From Oscillospiraceae bacterium (GTDB taxonomy: Bacteria > Bacillota > Clostridia > Oscillospirales > Acutalibacteraceae): a DNA stretch of 64,000 nt. Below the pieces are notes generated by a model, which had not been told where the DNA came from, did not search any database, and was given only the letters and a program-made list of their open reading frames with translations. The translations under genes and the position numbers were made by a program. Shown piece by piece: positions 19,353 to 28,993 of this stretch. The DNA lies in assembly GCA_902792905.1 (NCBI GenBank), contig CADBBH010000007.1, positions 83,635 through 147,634 of the forward strand, written 5' to 3'. Within the stretch, counting starts at the first letter, position 1; each line of letters starts with the position of its first letter.

Positions 19353-19696
19353 CAGAAGTTACGGCCACTCCAGCCCCAGTGGTCCGTCTCCTCGTATTTG
19401 ATATAGACCTTGTCGGGAGCTATTCCGAGCTCTTCGTTGATAATCGAAGAGAGGGCGGCGGTCATTCTGTCATAAGCGGAATCGGATGCCGAGCCGAAGA
19501 GAGCGACCTCGAGAAAGGCACAGTCGTCCGCCTGATTTCCGCCGAAGCTCATCGGGGTATTGTCATTGAAGCTGAGCATCAGCCAGGTTTCGCTCTTTCC
19601 CGGGAAAAGGGCGATGGCTTCGCCGAATTTTTTAATAAGATTATCTCTTGCCGATTCGCTGATTTCTTTTGAAACAGTAGTTTTGATGCTTGGCAT
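19352..19696 (-). CDS. MIF/tautomerase-superfamily protein
   Basis: 114 residues resembling macrophage migration inhibitory factor and phenylpyruvate tautomerase. Pro2 directly follows the initiator Met (M-P-S-I-K), as needed for the tautomerase catalytic base; the core has SETWLMLSFNDNTPMSFGG and the C-terminal helix V-Y-I-K-Y-E-E-T. GGAGG precedes the ATG. MIF homologues occur in gut Clostridia; the physiological substrate is unknown. It lies 17 bases after the lipoprotein gene and overlaps the ComEA-like gene. Confidence 0.85.
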   Translation of the reverse strand: MPSIKTTVSKEISESARDNLIKKFGEAIALFPGKSETWLMLSFNDNTPMSFGGNQADDCAFLEVALFGSASDSAYDRMTAALSSIINEELGIAPDKVYIKYEETDHWGWSGRNF

Positions 19697-19713
19697 ATTA
19701 TGCCTCCTTTATA

Positions 19714-21951
19714 TCAGTTGACCCGCAGGAATCCGCCCGCTTCGACCACAACGCCGCGCACGGTCGCATCCCTGTCGGTATAATTTACGTAAATCATGGC
19801 TCCGTTATCATATTCGGTGCAGAACACGCCGTCCGAAACCCTGTAGTGGTCGGTCATTCGCGCATCGCGCAGATCGTAGAGGCAGGCATTTGCCTCGGCA
19901 TAGAAATCCGCCGCCGAATTGATTGTATTGTCATAATAGAATATGTCGCTCTCGCCGTCTCCGCTTATCGCCTTGTAATTCCATCTGTAATGCGGGCAGG
20001 CGCCGTATTCGATATATCTCAGAAGCGTTTCGTCCGAATTCGAGCTCTCGTTTATGGCGAAGCCCGAGTAATCGGCTATACCGTGAAGAATCAGCTGAAG
20101 GAACGGAACGGGAGTATAAGCTCCGCTCTTTGAAACGCCTGTGGAGAGAGGCAAATCGACTATCGAGCCGATATTCTTGAGCATATAGAAATTGCCGCCG
20201 ACAGTCATTATTTCATTGCCGGTTGACAGCGGAGAAACCGTGCCCGCGACGGTTTTTGCCGCCTGCTGGCGGAGCATGCCGTCCTGCGAGAAATCGGAAT
20301 AGAGGACAGTTCCGGCGTCATTCAGGCACACGCCCGTGTAATTGCCCTCGCTCGACCTTGAAAGAACCGCCGCGACGGCCTTCCTGAGCGCCGATACCCT
20401 TCTCAGACTGCGCACGGCGGGGCTGACTCCCATTGCCGAAACGACGGAATTTGAGGGGGTGTATCCGGTCTCTTCACCCGAGATGCTGTAAGCGTTTCTG
20501 CCTCTGAAACCCTTCGCGGATGAAAGAATATCGATATCTATGAAGAGCTTCATATTCTGATTTGAGATATATTCGCTCAGCGAGGCGAGGCCGCGTTTGC
20601 CTCCGAGTCTCGCCGAAAAGCGCGAGGTGGTGATATCCGTCTGGTCGCTGCCGCCGGTCTTTGCCGCAGTGTATCTGACGTTCACATTGTCTATGCCCTT
20701 GTTTTTCATGCGCACGAGCATATCCTGCGCCTGATCGAAGTCGGTCAGCACGCTCTGATATTCAAGCGAACCGACGGATTTTTTGCCTGTTCCCGTCAGG
20801 GTCAGGAAAAACGGCAGACTGTCCGCCTCCTCCGGCGCACGGGATGAGAGCACGCCGTCTCTTATGAGCTGCTCCCTTATTGCCGATGCCATTCCCGAAT
20901 AGGTGGCGTTTTTGCCGGACAGGAATCTGTAGCAGATATCTATGCTGTCAACGCTCTGTGCTTTTGAAATGCAGAGCGTATTGTCCTTATATGATGACGG
21001 GGTGATGCCGAACGAGGAATAAACCCGGTTGAAACCGGTCTGACCCGTCGCTTTTTCGGCGTTTATTACCGCCGCCGCGTCGCCGTTTTCAATCAGCGCG
21101 GCAAAGGCGGAATCGCCGGTCTTTATGCCGAACGAGGGGATTGATGCGGTGCCCGAATAATCAGCCGGGCAGGATGGGTCCGCGCCGTAAACCGCGAAAG
21201 AGAGAGATTCGAACGATTCGTCAAATACCGATGTGCTTATAACAGCTCCGCAGCCGTCGGGAACGAAGAGAAAATTGCCCTTCTCCGTCGTGTTGTAAGC
21301 GCCGAAATAATTGAGCGGCTCAATGCTTTCGATGAAGGCATCGGGATTGCCCGTCAGATTATTCCATCTGACATTGACATTCATACTGCCGTCCTTGAGG
21401 CGGACCGACATTTCAATGCGGAAGCCGATATCCGAATGATTGAAAACCTTCTTTGAAGCCGTGTCGGGTGACGGAAATATATCGTAGGTGAATATGCAGC
21501 CGTCCTTCTCCTGCTTGACCGACGATTTGCCGTAGGCGACCGAGTTATCCTGACTGTTGAGCAGATATATATCGGTGCCTGCAATAACCCTGAGACTGAC
21601 CATTCCCGAATTTATCGCGGGCAGAACGCCGCCTTCGGGCCTCGGCGGAAGGGCGGTGCAGAGAGTGCCGGCGGAAGAATCGTATATTCCGAAAGAATCT
21701 GTTCTCTCATCGAGGCGCAGGTCAATGAATCCCGATGAAATACCCGTATTCGCATATTCGCTTTCATCGGATGAAAAGTGAAGGGAGGCGTCGCTTGACG
21801 GCTTGCTGATGGTGTTACGCGAGGAAACTCCGTTTATGACCGTCACTCCGGAGCCGGCTCTGCCGCAGGATGTCAGAAGCAAACAGAGCAGAACCGCCGT
21901 CAAGGCAGCCGATACAATCCGCTTTTTAATTGTTTTCGGAGTTATTCTCAT
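19714..21951 (-). CDS. Large secreted lipoprotein, DUF5696-like
   Basis: 745 residues from ATG 21951, which gives a type II signal peptide: basic start, hydrophobic core and lipobox LLTSC. The remainder resembles the DUF5696 lipoprotein family of Firmicutes, with a beta-rich N-terminal part (sugar-mutarotase-like look: FGIYDSSAG, FLFVPDGCGAV) and a C-terminal region that reads like a TIM-barrel glycosidase (LFIDIDIL, YTGVCLNDAGTVLYSDFS). It overlaps the histidine kinase gene end by 26 bases, so kinase and lipoprotein are co-expressed. Glycan binding or hydrolysis is an inference. Confidence 0.65.
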   Translation of the reverse strand: MRITPKTIKKRIVSAALTAVLLCLLLTSCGRAGSGVTVINGVSSRNTISKPSSDASLHFSSDESEYANTGISSGFIDLRLDERTDSFGIYDSSAGTLCTALPPRPEGGVLPAINSGMVSLRVIAGTDIYLLNSQDNSVAYGKSSVKQEKDGCIFTYDIFPSPDTASKKVFNHSDIGFRIEMSVRLKDGSMNVNVRWNNLTGNPDAFIESIEPLNYFGAYNTTEKGNFLFVPDGCGAVISTSVFDESFESLSFAVYGADPSCPADYSGTASIPSFGIKTGDSAFAALIENGDAAAVINAEKATGQTGFNRVYSSFGITPSSYKDNTLCISKAQSVDSIDICYRFLSGKNATYSGMASAIREQLIRDGVLSSRAPEEADSLPFFLTLTGTGKKSVGSLEYQSVLTDFDQAQDMLVRMKNKGIDNVNVRYTAAKTGGSDQTDITTSRFSARLGGKRGLASLSEYISNQNMKLFIDIDILSSAKGFRGRNAYSISGEETGYTPSNSVVSAMGVSPAVRSLRRVSALRKAVAAVLSRSSEGNYTGVCLNDAGTVLYSDFSQDGMLRQQAAKTVAGTVSPLSTGNEIMTVGGNFYMLKNIGSIVDLPLSTGVSKSGAYTPVPFLQLILHGIADYSGFAINESSNSDETLLRYIEYGACPHYRWNYKAISGDGESDIFYYDNTINSAADFYAEANACLYDLRDARMTDHYRVSDGVFCTEYDNGAMIYVNYTDRDATVRGVVVEAGGFLRVN

Positions 21952-23458
21952 AGTATTCGGGACCTTCCGGAACTTCAAAATAGAATTCGACTCCGCCCCC
22001 GACGTTTTCAACGCCGTATCTGCAGCGGTGGTTAGTCATAATGCTCTTTACTATGGACAGCCCGAGGCCGAAACGGTTGGCGTTCCTGTTATGCGCCTTG
22101 TCGGCCCGATAGAAGCTGTCCCAGATTTCGGCTATATCCTCCGCGGCGATATGCTCGCCGGTATTGATAACCGAAACGCGTACGCAGCCGTTCTTCATTT
22201 TACGGCTGACAATCGAAATGCGCTTTTCTCCCGAGCAGTGGGAGATGGCGTTGGTAATATAGTTCTTGAGTACGATATCAATCTTTTCGCCCATCGCGTA
22301 GCACTCGAGCGAAGCGGGCACGCGGTTTTCGACCTCGATGCCGTTTTCTTCAATCTCAAGGGCAAGGTGACCGAGAAGAATTCTTATGTTTTCACCCAGA
22401 CCGAAGAAATCGGGGGTGAAGGGCTGGGACTTGCTCTCGAGCTTTGAGAGCTCGAGCAGCTCAAGAACGAGTTCGTTCATCTTGCGGCTCTCATCCATGA
22501 TAATCGAGCAGTATTCGCCGATAATCGCGGGATCGCTGCTGATGCCCTCCTTAAGCCCCTCCGCATAACCCGAAATGATGGCAATCGGAGTTTTGAGCTC
22601 GTGGGAGACGTTGCTGATAAAGGACTTGCGCGCGTTGTCGAGCGCGAGGCGCAGCTCAATATCCTTTTCAAGCTGTTTATTCTTGTCGTTGAGGTCGTCA
22701 AGCGTTGTGTCGAGCTTGTCGGAGAGAGTGTTTATGCTCCTGCCGAGCTCGCCGATTTCATCCCTGCCGTAGTCATTGCACTTGCGGTCGAAATTCAGCG
22801 CCGCCATATCCTTGGTGACGTTATTCATCTCCTCGACGGGCTTGACGAATCGTGAAATTATGATATAGAAAATGATTCCGAGCACGGTGATGACGAGAAT
22901 CGATATCACCGAATAAACCGAGCCCGCAACCCTGACCACGTTTTCGATATCCGCAACCGGATAGAAGACATAGACCGTATCGCCGGTTGAGATGCTGTCG
23001 TGATAAATGAAATAATCGGCGTTGGTCGCGTTCTTTTTCTTGATTTCAAAGTTTTTATATTTGAATTTTCTGTCGCCGTATCTCGCGGATACGGTCATAT
23101 CGGAATACTGCGGGTCCATCGAGCCGGGCGTCGGAAAATGCTCAATGCCTATAGCCGAGCCGCCGCCGCTGCTCTTATACTGCAGGAAGCCGCTGCCGTC
23201 AACTAACTCAAATTCCGTTCCGTAATTCTGCGAGATGGCGTAAAGGTCAAAGTAATATGTGCCCGAATCGGGAACGAGGTTATCAATCTTCTGCGCGACT
23301 TCGGAGAGTCTGCCGTAGGTGCTGCGTGTGAATACGCTGAAAAGGAGCGGTTCGGAAACGAGCATGATAACCGCAAAAAACACCATCAGCACGAGCAGGA
23401 TTGCGGCAAAAAGCTTGACCCTTATTTTTGAACCGAGATAAGAGAAAAGCTTTTTCAT
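21926..23458 (-). CDS. Sensor histidine kinase
   Basis: 510 residues. Two transmembrane helices (about 14-36 and 178-202) flank a 140-residue extracytoplasmic sensor. A HAMP linker (about 203-255) and short coiled coil lead to the HisKA domain with phospho-acceptor His286 (SHELKTPIAIISGY), followed by a HATPase domain with N-box KNYITNAISH and G-box FGLGLSIVKSIM. It overlaps the response regulator by 4 bases. The stimulus is unknown; the co-transcribed lipoprotein is a candidate input or output. Confidence 0.95.
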   Translation of the reverse strand: MKKLFSYLGSKIRVKLFAAILLVLMVFFAVIMLVSEPLLFSVFTRSTYGRLSEVAQKIDNLVPDSGTYYFDLYAISQNYGTEFELVDGSGFLQYKSSGGGSAIGIEHFPTPGSMDPQYSDMTVSARYGDRKFKYKNFEIKKKNATNADYFIYHDSISTGDTVYVFYPVADIENVVRVAGSVYSVISILVITVLGIIFYIIISRFVKPVEEMNNVTKDMAALNFDRKCNDYGRDEIGELGRSINTLSDKLDTTLDDLNDKNKQLEKDIELRLALDNARKSFISNVSHELKTPIAIISGYAEGLKEGISSDPAIIGEYCSIIMDESRKMNELVLELLELSKLESKSQPFTPDFFGLGENIRILLGHLALEIEENGIEVENRVPASLECYAMGEKIDIVLKNYITNAISHCSGEKRISIVSRKMKNGCVRVSVINTGEHIAAEDIAEIWDSFYRADKAHNRNANRFGLGLSIVKSIMTNHRCRYGVENVGGGVEFYFEVPEGPEYYENNSENN

Positions 23459-24144
23459 TCTCCGTTCACCTCAATCTTGTAGCCGACGCCGAAAACGGTC
23501 TTTATATGCTTATCGCCCCAGTCGCCGAGCTTGGTCCTCAGACGCGCGAGGTGGGAATCGACGGTCCTGCTGTCGCCGTAGAAATCGACTCCCCATATTT
23601 CATCGAGCAGAGCTTCTCTTGAAAAGGTTCTGCCGGGATTTGAGGCGAGCTTTTCGAGCAGGCTGAATTCCTTGATTTTGAGATCCAGCACCGCGCCGTC
23701 GAGACTGACCTCGTGGGCGGGTATGTTTATTCTCAGCCCGTCAATCGAGATGATGTCGGAGGATGTTTCCTCCCTGACGGCGCCCGATCTTTTGAGAAGG
23801 GCTTCCACCCTCTTTATGAAAACGGGCATGCTGAACGGCTTCGTGATGAAATCATCCGCGCCGCTCTCAAATGAGACGAGCTCATCGAATTCCTGACTTC
23901 TCGCGGTGAGCACTATAATCGGCACGGAGCTTGTCTCCCTGATGGTCTTGCAGACCTCCCAGCCGTCAACCTCGGGCATCATTATATCGCAGACAACGAG
24001 GTCGATGCCCTTGTTCGCCGCAAAGGCGTCAATGGCCTGCCTGCCGTCCGCCGCTTCTATGGTTTCGTGACCCGAATTTTTGAGGAAATCGCATACCAGA
24101 CGCCTCATTCTCGGCTCATCCTCAGCCACAAGTATTCTGCTCAT
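23455..24144 (-). CDS. OmpR-family response regulator
   Basis: 229 residues from ATG 24144 (GGGCGGTGAG upstream). The receiver domain has the acidic pair EDE at 8-10, phospho-acceptor Asp53 (VVCDIMMPEVDGW), Thr and Lys (FITKPFSM). The winged-helix DNA-binding domain has the recognition helix segment DSRTVDSHLARLRTKLG. It is the first gene of the HK/RR/lipoprotein run and is divergent from the cysteine desulfurase gene. Confidence 0.96.
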   Translation of the reverse strand: MSRILVAEDEPRMRRLVCDFLKNSGHETIEAADGRQAIDAFAANKGIDLVVCDIMMPEVDGWEVCKTIRETSSVPIIVLTARSQEFDELVSFESGADDFITKPFSMPVFIKRVEALLKRSGAVREETSSDIISIDGLRINIPAHEVSLDGAVLDLKIKEFSLLEKLASNPGRTFSREALLDEIWGVDFYGDSRTVDSHLARLRTKLGDWGDKHIKTVFGVGYKIEVNGE

Positions 24145-24279
24145 AATCTCACCGCCCGGAGTTGAATTTGACTGATCTGACTTAAAGGAGCGCATAAGTG
24201 CGCTCTTATCCATATTATCCGTAATATTGTATCACAAGCCCTTTTTATAATCAAGTAAAATGTATTAAAAAATAAAAAC

Positions 24280-24308
24280 TTGAAAAAATAATTATTTTAT
24301 AGTATAAT
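24280..24308 (+). promoter_or_regulatory. Sigma-A promoter of the nifS-thiI-cinA-sortase run
   Basis: TTGAAA, 17-base spacer, TATAAT, 73 bases before ATG 24382. The best promoter in this divergent region. Confidence 0.8.
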
Positions 24309-24381
24309 ACACCATATATACGCCCAAACGGGTTATTACCCCTGAAGAAAAATACGGGCGCATTTTATGAAAGGAGAGAGT

Positions 24382-25521
24382 ATGGAAAACCGCGGATATT
24401 TTGATAACAGCGCCACCACAAAACCGTGCAGGGAAGCTGCCGAAGCGGTTATGAACGCAGTCGAAAACGGCTGGGGAAATCCATCGTCTCTCCACTTTAT
24501 CGGAAGCGAAGCCGAGAGTATTCTCGAGGATGCAAGGGCAAGCGTCGCCGGCGCCCTCTCCTGCAAAAAAGAGGAGATATATTTCACCTCGGGCGGAACC
24601 GAGAGCAACAACCTCGCGGTTTTCGGAGCGGCTCATAAGATGAGGCGTCTCGGCAGAAGAATAGTCTCAACGGCAATCGAGCATCCGAGCGTTGACTCCG
24701 CTCTCGACGCGCTCGCGGCCGAGGGATTTGAAATTATAAAAATCAAAACCGACAGATTCGGCAGGGTTGACGAAAAGGATATCTTCGAAGCGGTGAATTC
24801 CGATACGATTCTCGTTACAATGATGCTCGTCAACAATGAGCTCGGCTCGGTTCTGCCTGTCCGCAGTATCAGAAAAGCGGTCGCGAGAGCGAAAGCCCCC
24901 GCCCTCATCCACTGCGACGCCGTGCAGGCATTCGGCAAAATTCCCGTAAAACCCGCATCACTCGGCACCGATCTGCTGACGGTCAGCTCCCATAAGATTC
25001 ACGGACCCAAGGGAGCGGGTGCGCTCTATATCAAAAGCGGCGTTAAGATTCAGCCCCGCGCTTTCGGCGGAGAGCAGGAAATGAGGATAAGGCCCGGCAC
25101 GCAGGCGATGCCCGCAATCGCCGGCTTCGGAGCCGCGGCAAAGGCAATCCCCGATTATAAGCAGAGTCTTGAAAAAGCCGAGAGCTTAAGAGCGTATATG
25201 CTCGGCAAATTCGAAGAGGCGGGCGGCATAGTCATAAACTCCGCGCCGGACGCTCTTCCCTATGTCACCAACATCTCGGTTCCCGGAATCAAATCAGAAC
25301 CGATGCTGAATTTCCTCTCGTCAAAAGGAATCTGCGTTTCGAGCGGGTCTGCCTGCTCAAAGGGCAAAAAGAGCAGGGTGCTCTCCGCAGCCGGCCTTGA
25401 GCCCGAAGCGATTGAAAGCGCTCTGCGAATCAGCTTTTCAAGATTCACGACAGAGAGCGAAATTGATTACCTCGCCGAAATGATAAAACTCGGTCAGAGC
25501 GAAATAAGAAAAATCCGCTGA
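24382..25521 (+). CDS. Cysteine desulfurase (NifS/IscS-like)
   Basis: 379-residue PLP enzyme that transfers sulfur from L-cysteine. Motifs: YFDNSATTKPC at the start, TSGGTESNN, CDAVQAFGK, SSHKIHGPKGAG with the PLP Lys, and the catalytic loop SSGSACSKGK. ATG 24382 follows AAAGGAGAG. Direct linkage to thiI, 12 bases downstream, indicates that it supplies persulfide for tRNA 4-thiouridine, as NifZ does in Bacillus; a general Fe-S role is also possible. Confidence 0.93.
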   Translation: MENRGYFDNSATTKPCREAAEAVMNAVENGWGNPSSLHFIGSEAESILEDARASVAGALSCKKEEIYFTSGGTESNNLAVFGAAHKMRRLGRRIVSTAIEHPSVDSALDALAAEGFEIIKIKTDRFGRVDEKDIFEAVNSDTILVTMMLVNNELGSVLPVRSIRKAVARAKAPALIHCDAVQAFGKIPVKPASLGTDLLTVSSHKIHGPKGAGALYIKSGVKIQPRAFGGEQEMRIRPGTQAMPAIAGFGAAAKAIPDYKQSLEKAESLRAYMLGKFEEAGGIVINSAPDALPYVTNISVPGIKSEPMLNFLSSKGICVSSGSACSKGKKSRVLSAAGLEPEAIESALRISFSRFTTESEIDYLAEMIKLGQSEIRKIR

Positions 25522-25533
25522 TAAGGAACAGAT

Positions 25534-26709
25534 ATGAAAGAAGTAATTCTTATAAAAAACGGCGAGCTTGCCCTCAAAGGCCTCAACCGCAGAACCTTCG
25601 AGGATATGCTCATTAAAAATATGAGACTGCGCCTCAAATCCCTCGGTCAGTTCAATTTCGAGGTTCAGCAGTCAACAATAATGGCAGAGCCCCTCGATGA
25701 GAATATCGATCTCGATGAGGCGGCGGAGAGAATCGGCAGGGTATTCGGCATAGCCGCATATTCGAGAGCCATCGCCTGCGAAAAGGATTTTCAGACCATC
25801 CTGAAAAGCGCGGCGGATTATCTCGAGGAGGATCTTGAAGCCGCGTCCACATTCAAGGTCGAGGCAAAGAGGTCGGATAAGAAATTCCCGCTGACATCCC
25901 CCGAAATCTGCAGGGAGGCGGGCGGCTATCTGCTCGGTAAATTCCCGCATCTCGAAGTTGACGTTCACAATCCCGATATTACGGTCAATATAGAAATCAG
26001 AGACACCAGCGCATTCGTCCACGGCAGACAGATAAAGGGCGCGGGCGGTATGCCGACCGGCTCGGCGGGCAAGGCGTGCCTGCTCATTTCGGGCGGTATC
26101 GACAGCCCCGTCGCCGGCTATATGATGGCAAAGCGCGGCCTCTCGCTCACTGCGGTTCACTTTGCCTCCCCGCCCTACACCAGCGAAAAGGCGGAGCAGA
26201 AGGTGCATAAGCTCCTTGAAAAAGTCTCGATGTTCTCGGGCAGAATAGGTCTCTGGGTGGTTCATTTCACCGAGATTCAGGAGAGCATCAAAGATAACTG
26301 CCCCGAGGAAATCTTCACGGTCATTATGCGCAGAATGATGATGCGCGTGGCGCAGATTATCGCGCGGCGCGAGAATGCCGGCGCACTGATTACCGGCGAG
26401 AGCGTAGGTCAGGTCGCGAGCCAGACGATGCCCGCAATCGCCTGCACCGACGCGGTGTGTGAAATCCCCGTATTCAGGCCGCTCATCGGCATGGATAAGG
26501 ATGAAGTGATAGCCATCGCGAGAAATAAGACAGACACATTTGACCTTTCGGTCCTGCCCTATGAGGACTGCTGCACGGTATTCACCCCGAAGCATCCGCG
26601 CACCAGACCAACAATCGAATACGTCGAGAAGGCGGAAGAGGCGTTTGACTGGAGACCGATGGTCGAGACGGCGGCTGAAACAGCCCGCCTCGTAGTGATA
26701 GGATACTGA
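25534..26709 (+). CDS. thiI: tRNA 4-thiouridine synthetase ThiI
   Basis: 391 residues, the short Firmicutes form without a C-terminal rhodanese domain. The N-terminal NFLD/THUMP region (about 1-165) is followed by the PP-loop ATPase with LISGGIDSPVAGYMMAKRG and the ThiI-specific segments LITGESVGQVASQT and HPRTRP. It activates U8 of tRNA for thiolation (and may supply sulfur for thiamine). Paired with the cysteine desulfurase upstream; the cinA start is 2 bases after its stop. Confidence 0.95.
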   Translation: MKEVILIKNGELALKGLNRRTFEDMLIKNMRLRLKSLGQFNFEVQQSTIMAEPLDENIDLDEAAERIGRVFGIAAYSRAIACEKDFQTILKSAADYLEEDLEAASTFKVEAKRSDKKFPLTSPEICREAGGYLLGKFPHLEVDVHNPDITVNIEIRDTSAFVHGRQIKGAGGMPTGSAGKACLLISGGIDSPVAGYMMAKRGLSLTAVHFASPPYTSEKAEQKVHKLLEKVSMFSGRIGLWVVHFTEIQESIKDNCPEEIFTVIMRRMMMRVAQIIARRENAGALITGESVGQVASQTMPAIACTDAVCEIPVFRPLIGMDKDEVIAIARNKTDTFDLSVLPYEDCCTVFTPKHPRTRPTIEYVEKAEEAFDWRPMVETAAETARLVVIGY

Positions 26710-26711
26710 TT

Positions 26712-27953
26712 ATGGCAGTTTGTGAAATCCTTTCGGTAGGCACCGAAATTCTTCTCGGAGACATACTCAATACAAATTCGCAGTATCTCTCCCGCGCGCT
26801 CGCGGATATGGGAATATCCGTGCTGCGCCATACCACGGTCGGCGACAATCACGCCCGCCTTGCCGAAGCGGTAAGGACCGCGCTCGGCAGAAGCGATATC
26901 GTCATTTCAACCGGCGGCCTCGGACCGACTCCCGACGATATCACCGCGGAGGTCTGCTGCCGCGAATTCGGCTTTGAGCTTGAATTCAACGCGCAGGTCG
27001 CCGAAAAAATCAAGAGTTATTTTGCTTCAAAAAATATCGATATGCCCGAAAGCAACCTCAAGCAGGCCTATGTGCCGAAGGGCGGAGATGTTTTTGACAA
27101 TAAAAACGGCACTGCTCCCGGAATGGGAATGAAAAAAGACGGCAAATGCCTGGTGATTCTGCCCGGCCCTCCGCACGAAATGCAGGCGCTTTTCGAAGAG
27201 AGCATAAAACCGTATCTCGCCGAATACTCGGGTTATACGATAGTTTCTCATGAAATAAGGACTATGGGTATCGGCGAAAGTTCGCTCGCGGAGCTCTGCT
27301 CCGACCTGCTCGAATCGGAGAATCCGACCGTCGCCCCCTATTGCAAAATCGGCGAGGCGCTCCTCAGAGTAACCGCAAAGGCGCGGACAAGTGAAGAAGC
27401 GGAAGCGCTCATCGCTCCCGTTATCGATGAAATCAGATCGCGCGCAGGAGAGTATATCTACGGCATCGACTGCAGGAATGTCGAGGACGCGCTTGTTCCC
27501 CTGCTTAAAGAAGCGGGGCTCACGATAGCGACGGCGGAGAGCTGCACCGCAGGACTGATAGCAAAGAGAATCACCGATATTCCCGGAGCGAGTTCGGTTT
27601 TTAAGCACGGAATCATCACCTACGCAAACGAAGTCAAGGAGAAGGCGCTCGGCGTCTCTCACGATACTCTCGAGAAATACGGAGCGGTCAGCGAAGAGAC
27701 CGCGAGGGAAATGGCGGCGGGCGTGCGCCGCGTGACCGGAGCCGATATCGGAATTTCGGTAACCGGTTTTGCGGGCCCCGATGCCGATGAGCAGGGCAAG
27801 GAGCCCGGTCTCATCTATGTCGCGCTTGACAGCGAAAGCGCCGCGGTCTGCGAAAAAATCGAAACCGGCAGAAACGACCGCAATTTCAACCGCACCGTCG
27901 CCGCGTCAAGGGCGATGATACTCGCAGTGAAACAATTATTGAGCAATTCCTGA
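26712..27953 (+). CDS. cinA: CinA-family nicotinamide-nucleotide amidohydrolase/competence protein
   Basis: 413 residues with the full CinA layout: MoCF-type COG1058 domain (about 1-170; VGTEILLGDI, STGGLGPTPDD, LPGPPHEM), a KH-like middle region, and the CinA_C amidase domain (about 255-413; TATAESCTAGLIAKRIT with the catalytic Ser, and ISVTGFAGPD). These enzymes deamidate NMN and hydrolyse ADP-ribose. It lies 2 bases after thiI and 15 bases before the first sortase. A degenerate homologue is present in the N-terminal half of the protein at 30972-33245. Confidence 0.95.
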   Translation: MAVCEILSVGTEILLGDILNTNSQYLSRALADMGISVLRHTTVGDNHARLAEAVRTALGRSDIVISTGGLGPTPDDITAEVCCREFGFELEFNAQVAEKIKSYFASKNIDMPESNLKQAYVPKGGDVFDNKNGTAPGMGMKKDGKCLVILPGPPHEMQALFEESIKPYLAEYSGYTIVSHEIRTMGIGESSLAELCSDLLESENPTVAPYCKIGEALLRVTAKARTSEEAEALIAPVIDEIRSRAGEYIYGIDCRNVEDALVPLLKEAGLTIATAESCTAGLIAKRITDIPGASSVFKHGIITYANEVKEKALGVSHDTLEKYGAVSEETAREMAAGVRRVTGADIGISVTGFAGPDADEQGKEPGLIYVALDSESAAVCEKIETGRNDRNFNRTVAASRAMILAVKQLLSNS

Positions 27954-27968
27954 CCCACGGAGGACAAA

Positions 27969-28946
27969 ATGAAAAACAACAAATTGTGGATAATACTCAG
28001 CTGTGTTTTCGGCCTGGCAGCGGCGGCGTTCATCGCGCTGACCGTAATCAACCTGATGCCGAGAGCGGAAAAAAAGCCGGCGGCGCCGGTTCAGTATGAA
28101 CTGAACGAAAATGTGAATCTTCACAAAATCGGCGACTCGCTCACATCCCTTGTTTCAAACAACTTTAAATCGGCAAAATTCCCCGAGGGAATTCTCGATT
28201 CAATGAAGCAGGCGTATTCGGTGAATCCCAATCTGGTCGGCTGGCTCACGATTCCCGGAACGGAAGTCGATACCGCAGTGCTTCAGTCCGATGACAATGA
28301 CAAATATCTCAAGCGCGATTTCTATGAAAACTGGACGGGCGAGCTCTCGGGCAGACTTTACGGCAATCTTTTCCTCGATTACCGCTGCATCGGAGACGGC
28401 GAGCTCTCAAAGAATATGATTATTCACGGGCATACCACCGGCAAATCGGACGGCATCCCGAAGCAGTCCTTCCGCTCGCTCTATGATTACCGCAAGAAAG
28501 AGCATTTCATCAAAAATCCGATTATCAAGTATTCAACCCTGAAATATCAGTATGTCTATAAGATTTACGCGGTCTTTTATGATTCGGTGAATCCGAAGGA
28601 TGACAACGGATACTTCTTCAATTATATCTATCCCGATATGTCCGATAATAATATGAAGGGCTATATCGAGCAGGTCGATCAGAGAGCCCTCTATAAAACG
28701 GGTGTCGGGCTTGAGCCGACCGATAAAATCATTACGCTCTCAACCTGCATTTATGATCTCGGAAAGAGCGTCGAAACACGCCTCGTAGTGGTCGGCAGAC
28801 TGCTCAGGGACGGCGAGAGCGCGGAGATTGATTCCTCGCTCGTCAAGGATAATCCCGATTACCGCAGGCCCCAGGTCTGGTACACAAGAAACGGCAAAAC
28901 CAACCCCTATAAAGATTCGGCAAGATGGCAACCCAGCCCGGATTGA
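27969..28946 (+). CDS. Class B sortase (short form)
   Basis: 325 residues with an N-terminal membrane anchor (about 7-28) and a class B sortase domain. Catalytic residues visible: His155 in I-I-H-G-H-T-T, Cys260 in ITLSTC and Arg271 in ETRLVVVGRL. The canonical YGHNMH motif is altered to IHGHTT. After the catalytic Arg there is a 45-residue tail ending NPYKDSARWQP, which the next gene shares. AGGACAAA precedes the ATG. Sortase B enzymes attach proteins to peptidoglycan by transpeptidation; the substrate is not obvious next door. Confidence 0.9.
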   Translation: MKNNKLWIILSCVFGLAAAAFIALTVINLMPRAEKKPAAPVQYELNENVNLHKIGDSLTSLVSNNFKSAKFPEGILDSMKQAYSVNPNLVGWLTIPGTEVDTAVLQSDDNDKYLKRDFYENWTGELSGRLYGNLFLDYRCIGDGELSKNMIIHGHTTGKSDGIPKQSFRSLYDYRKKEHFIKNPIIKYSTLKYQYVYKIYAVFYDSVNPKDDNGYFFNYIYPDMSDNNMKGYIEQVDQRALYKTGVGLEPTDKIITLSTCIYDLGKSVETRLVVVGRLLRDGESAEIDSSLVKDNPDYRRPQVWYTRNGKTNPYKDSARWQPSPD

Positions 28947-28993
28947 TTGCCCGCGCAGTTACCATTACCGATTCCGAAAAAAGGAGATAACAT

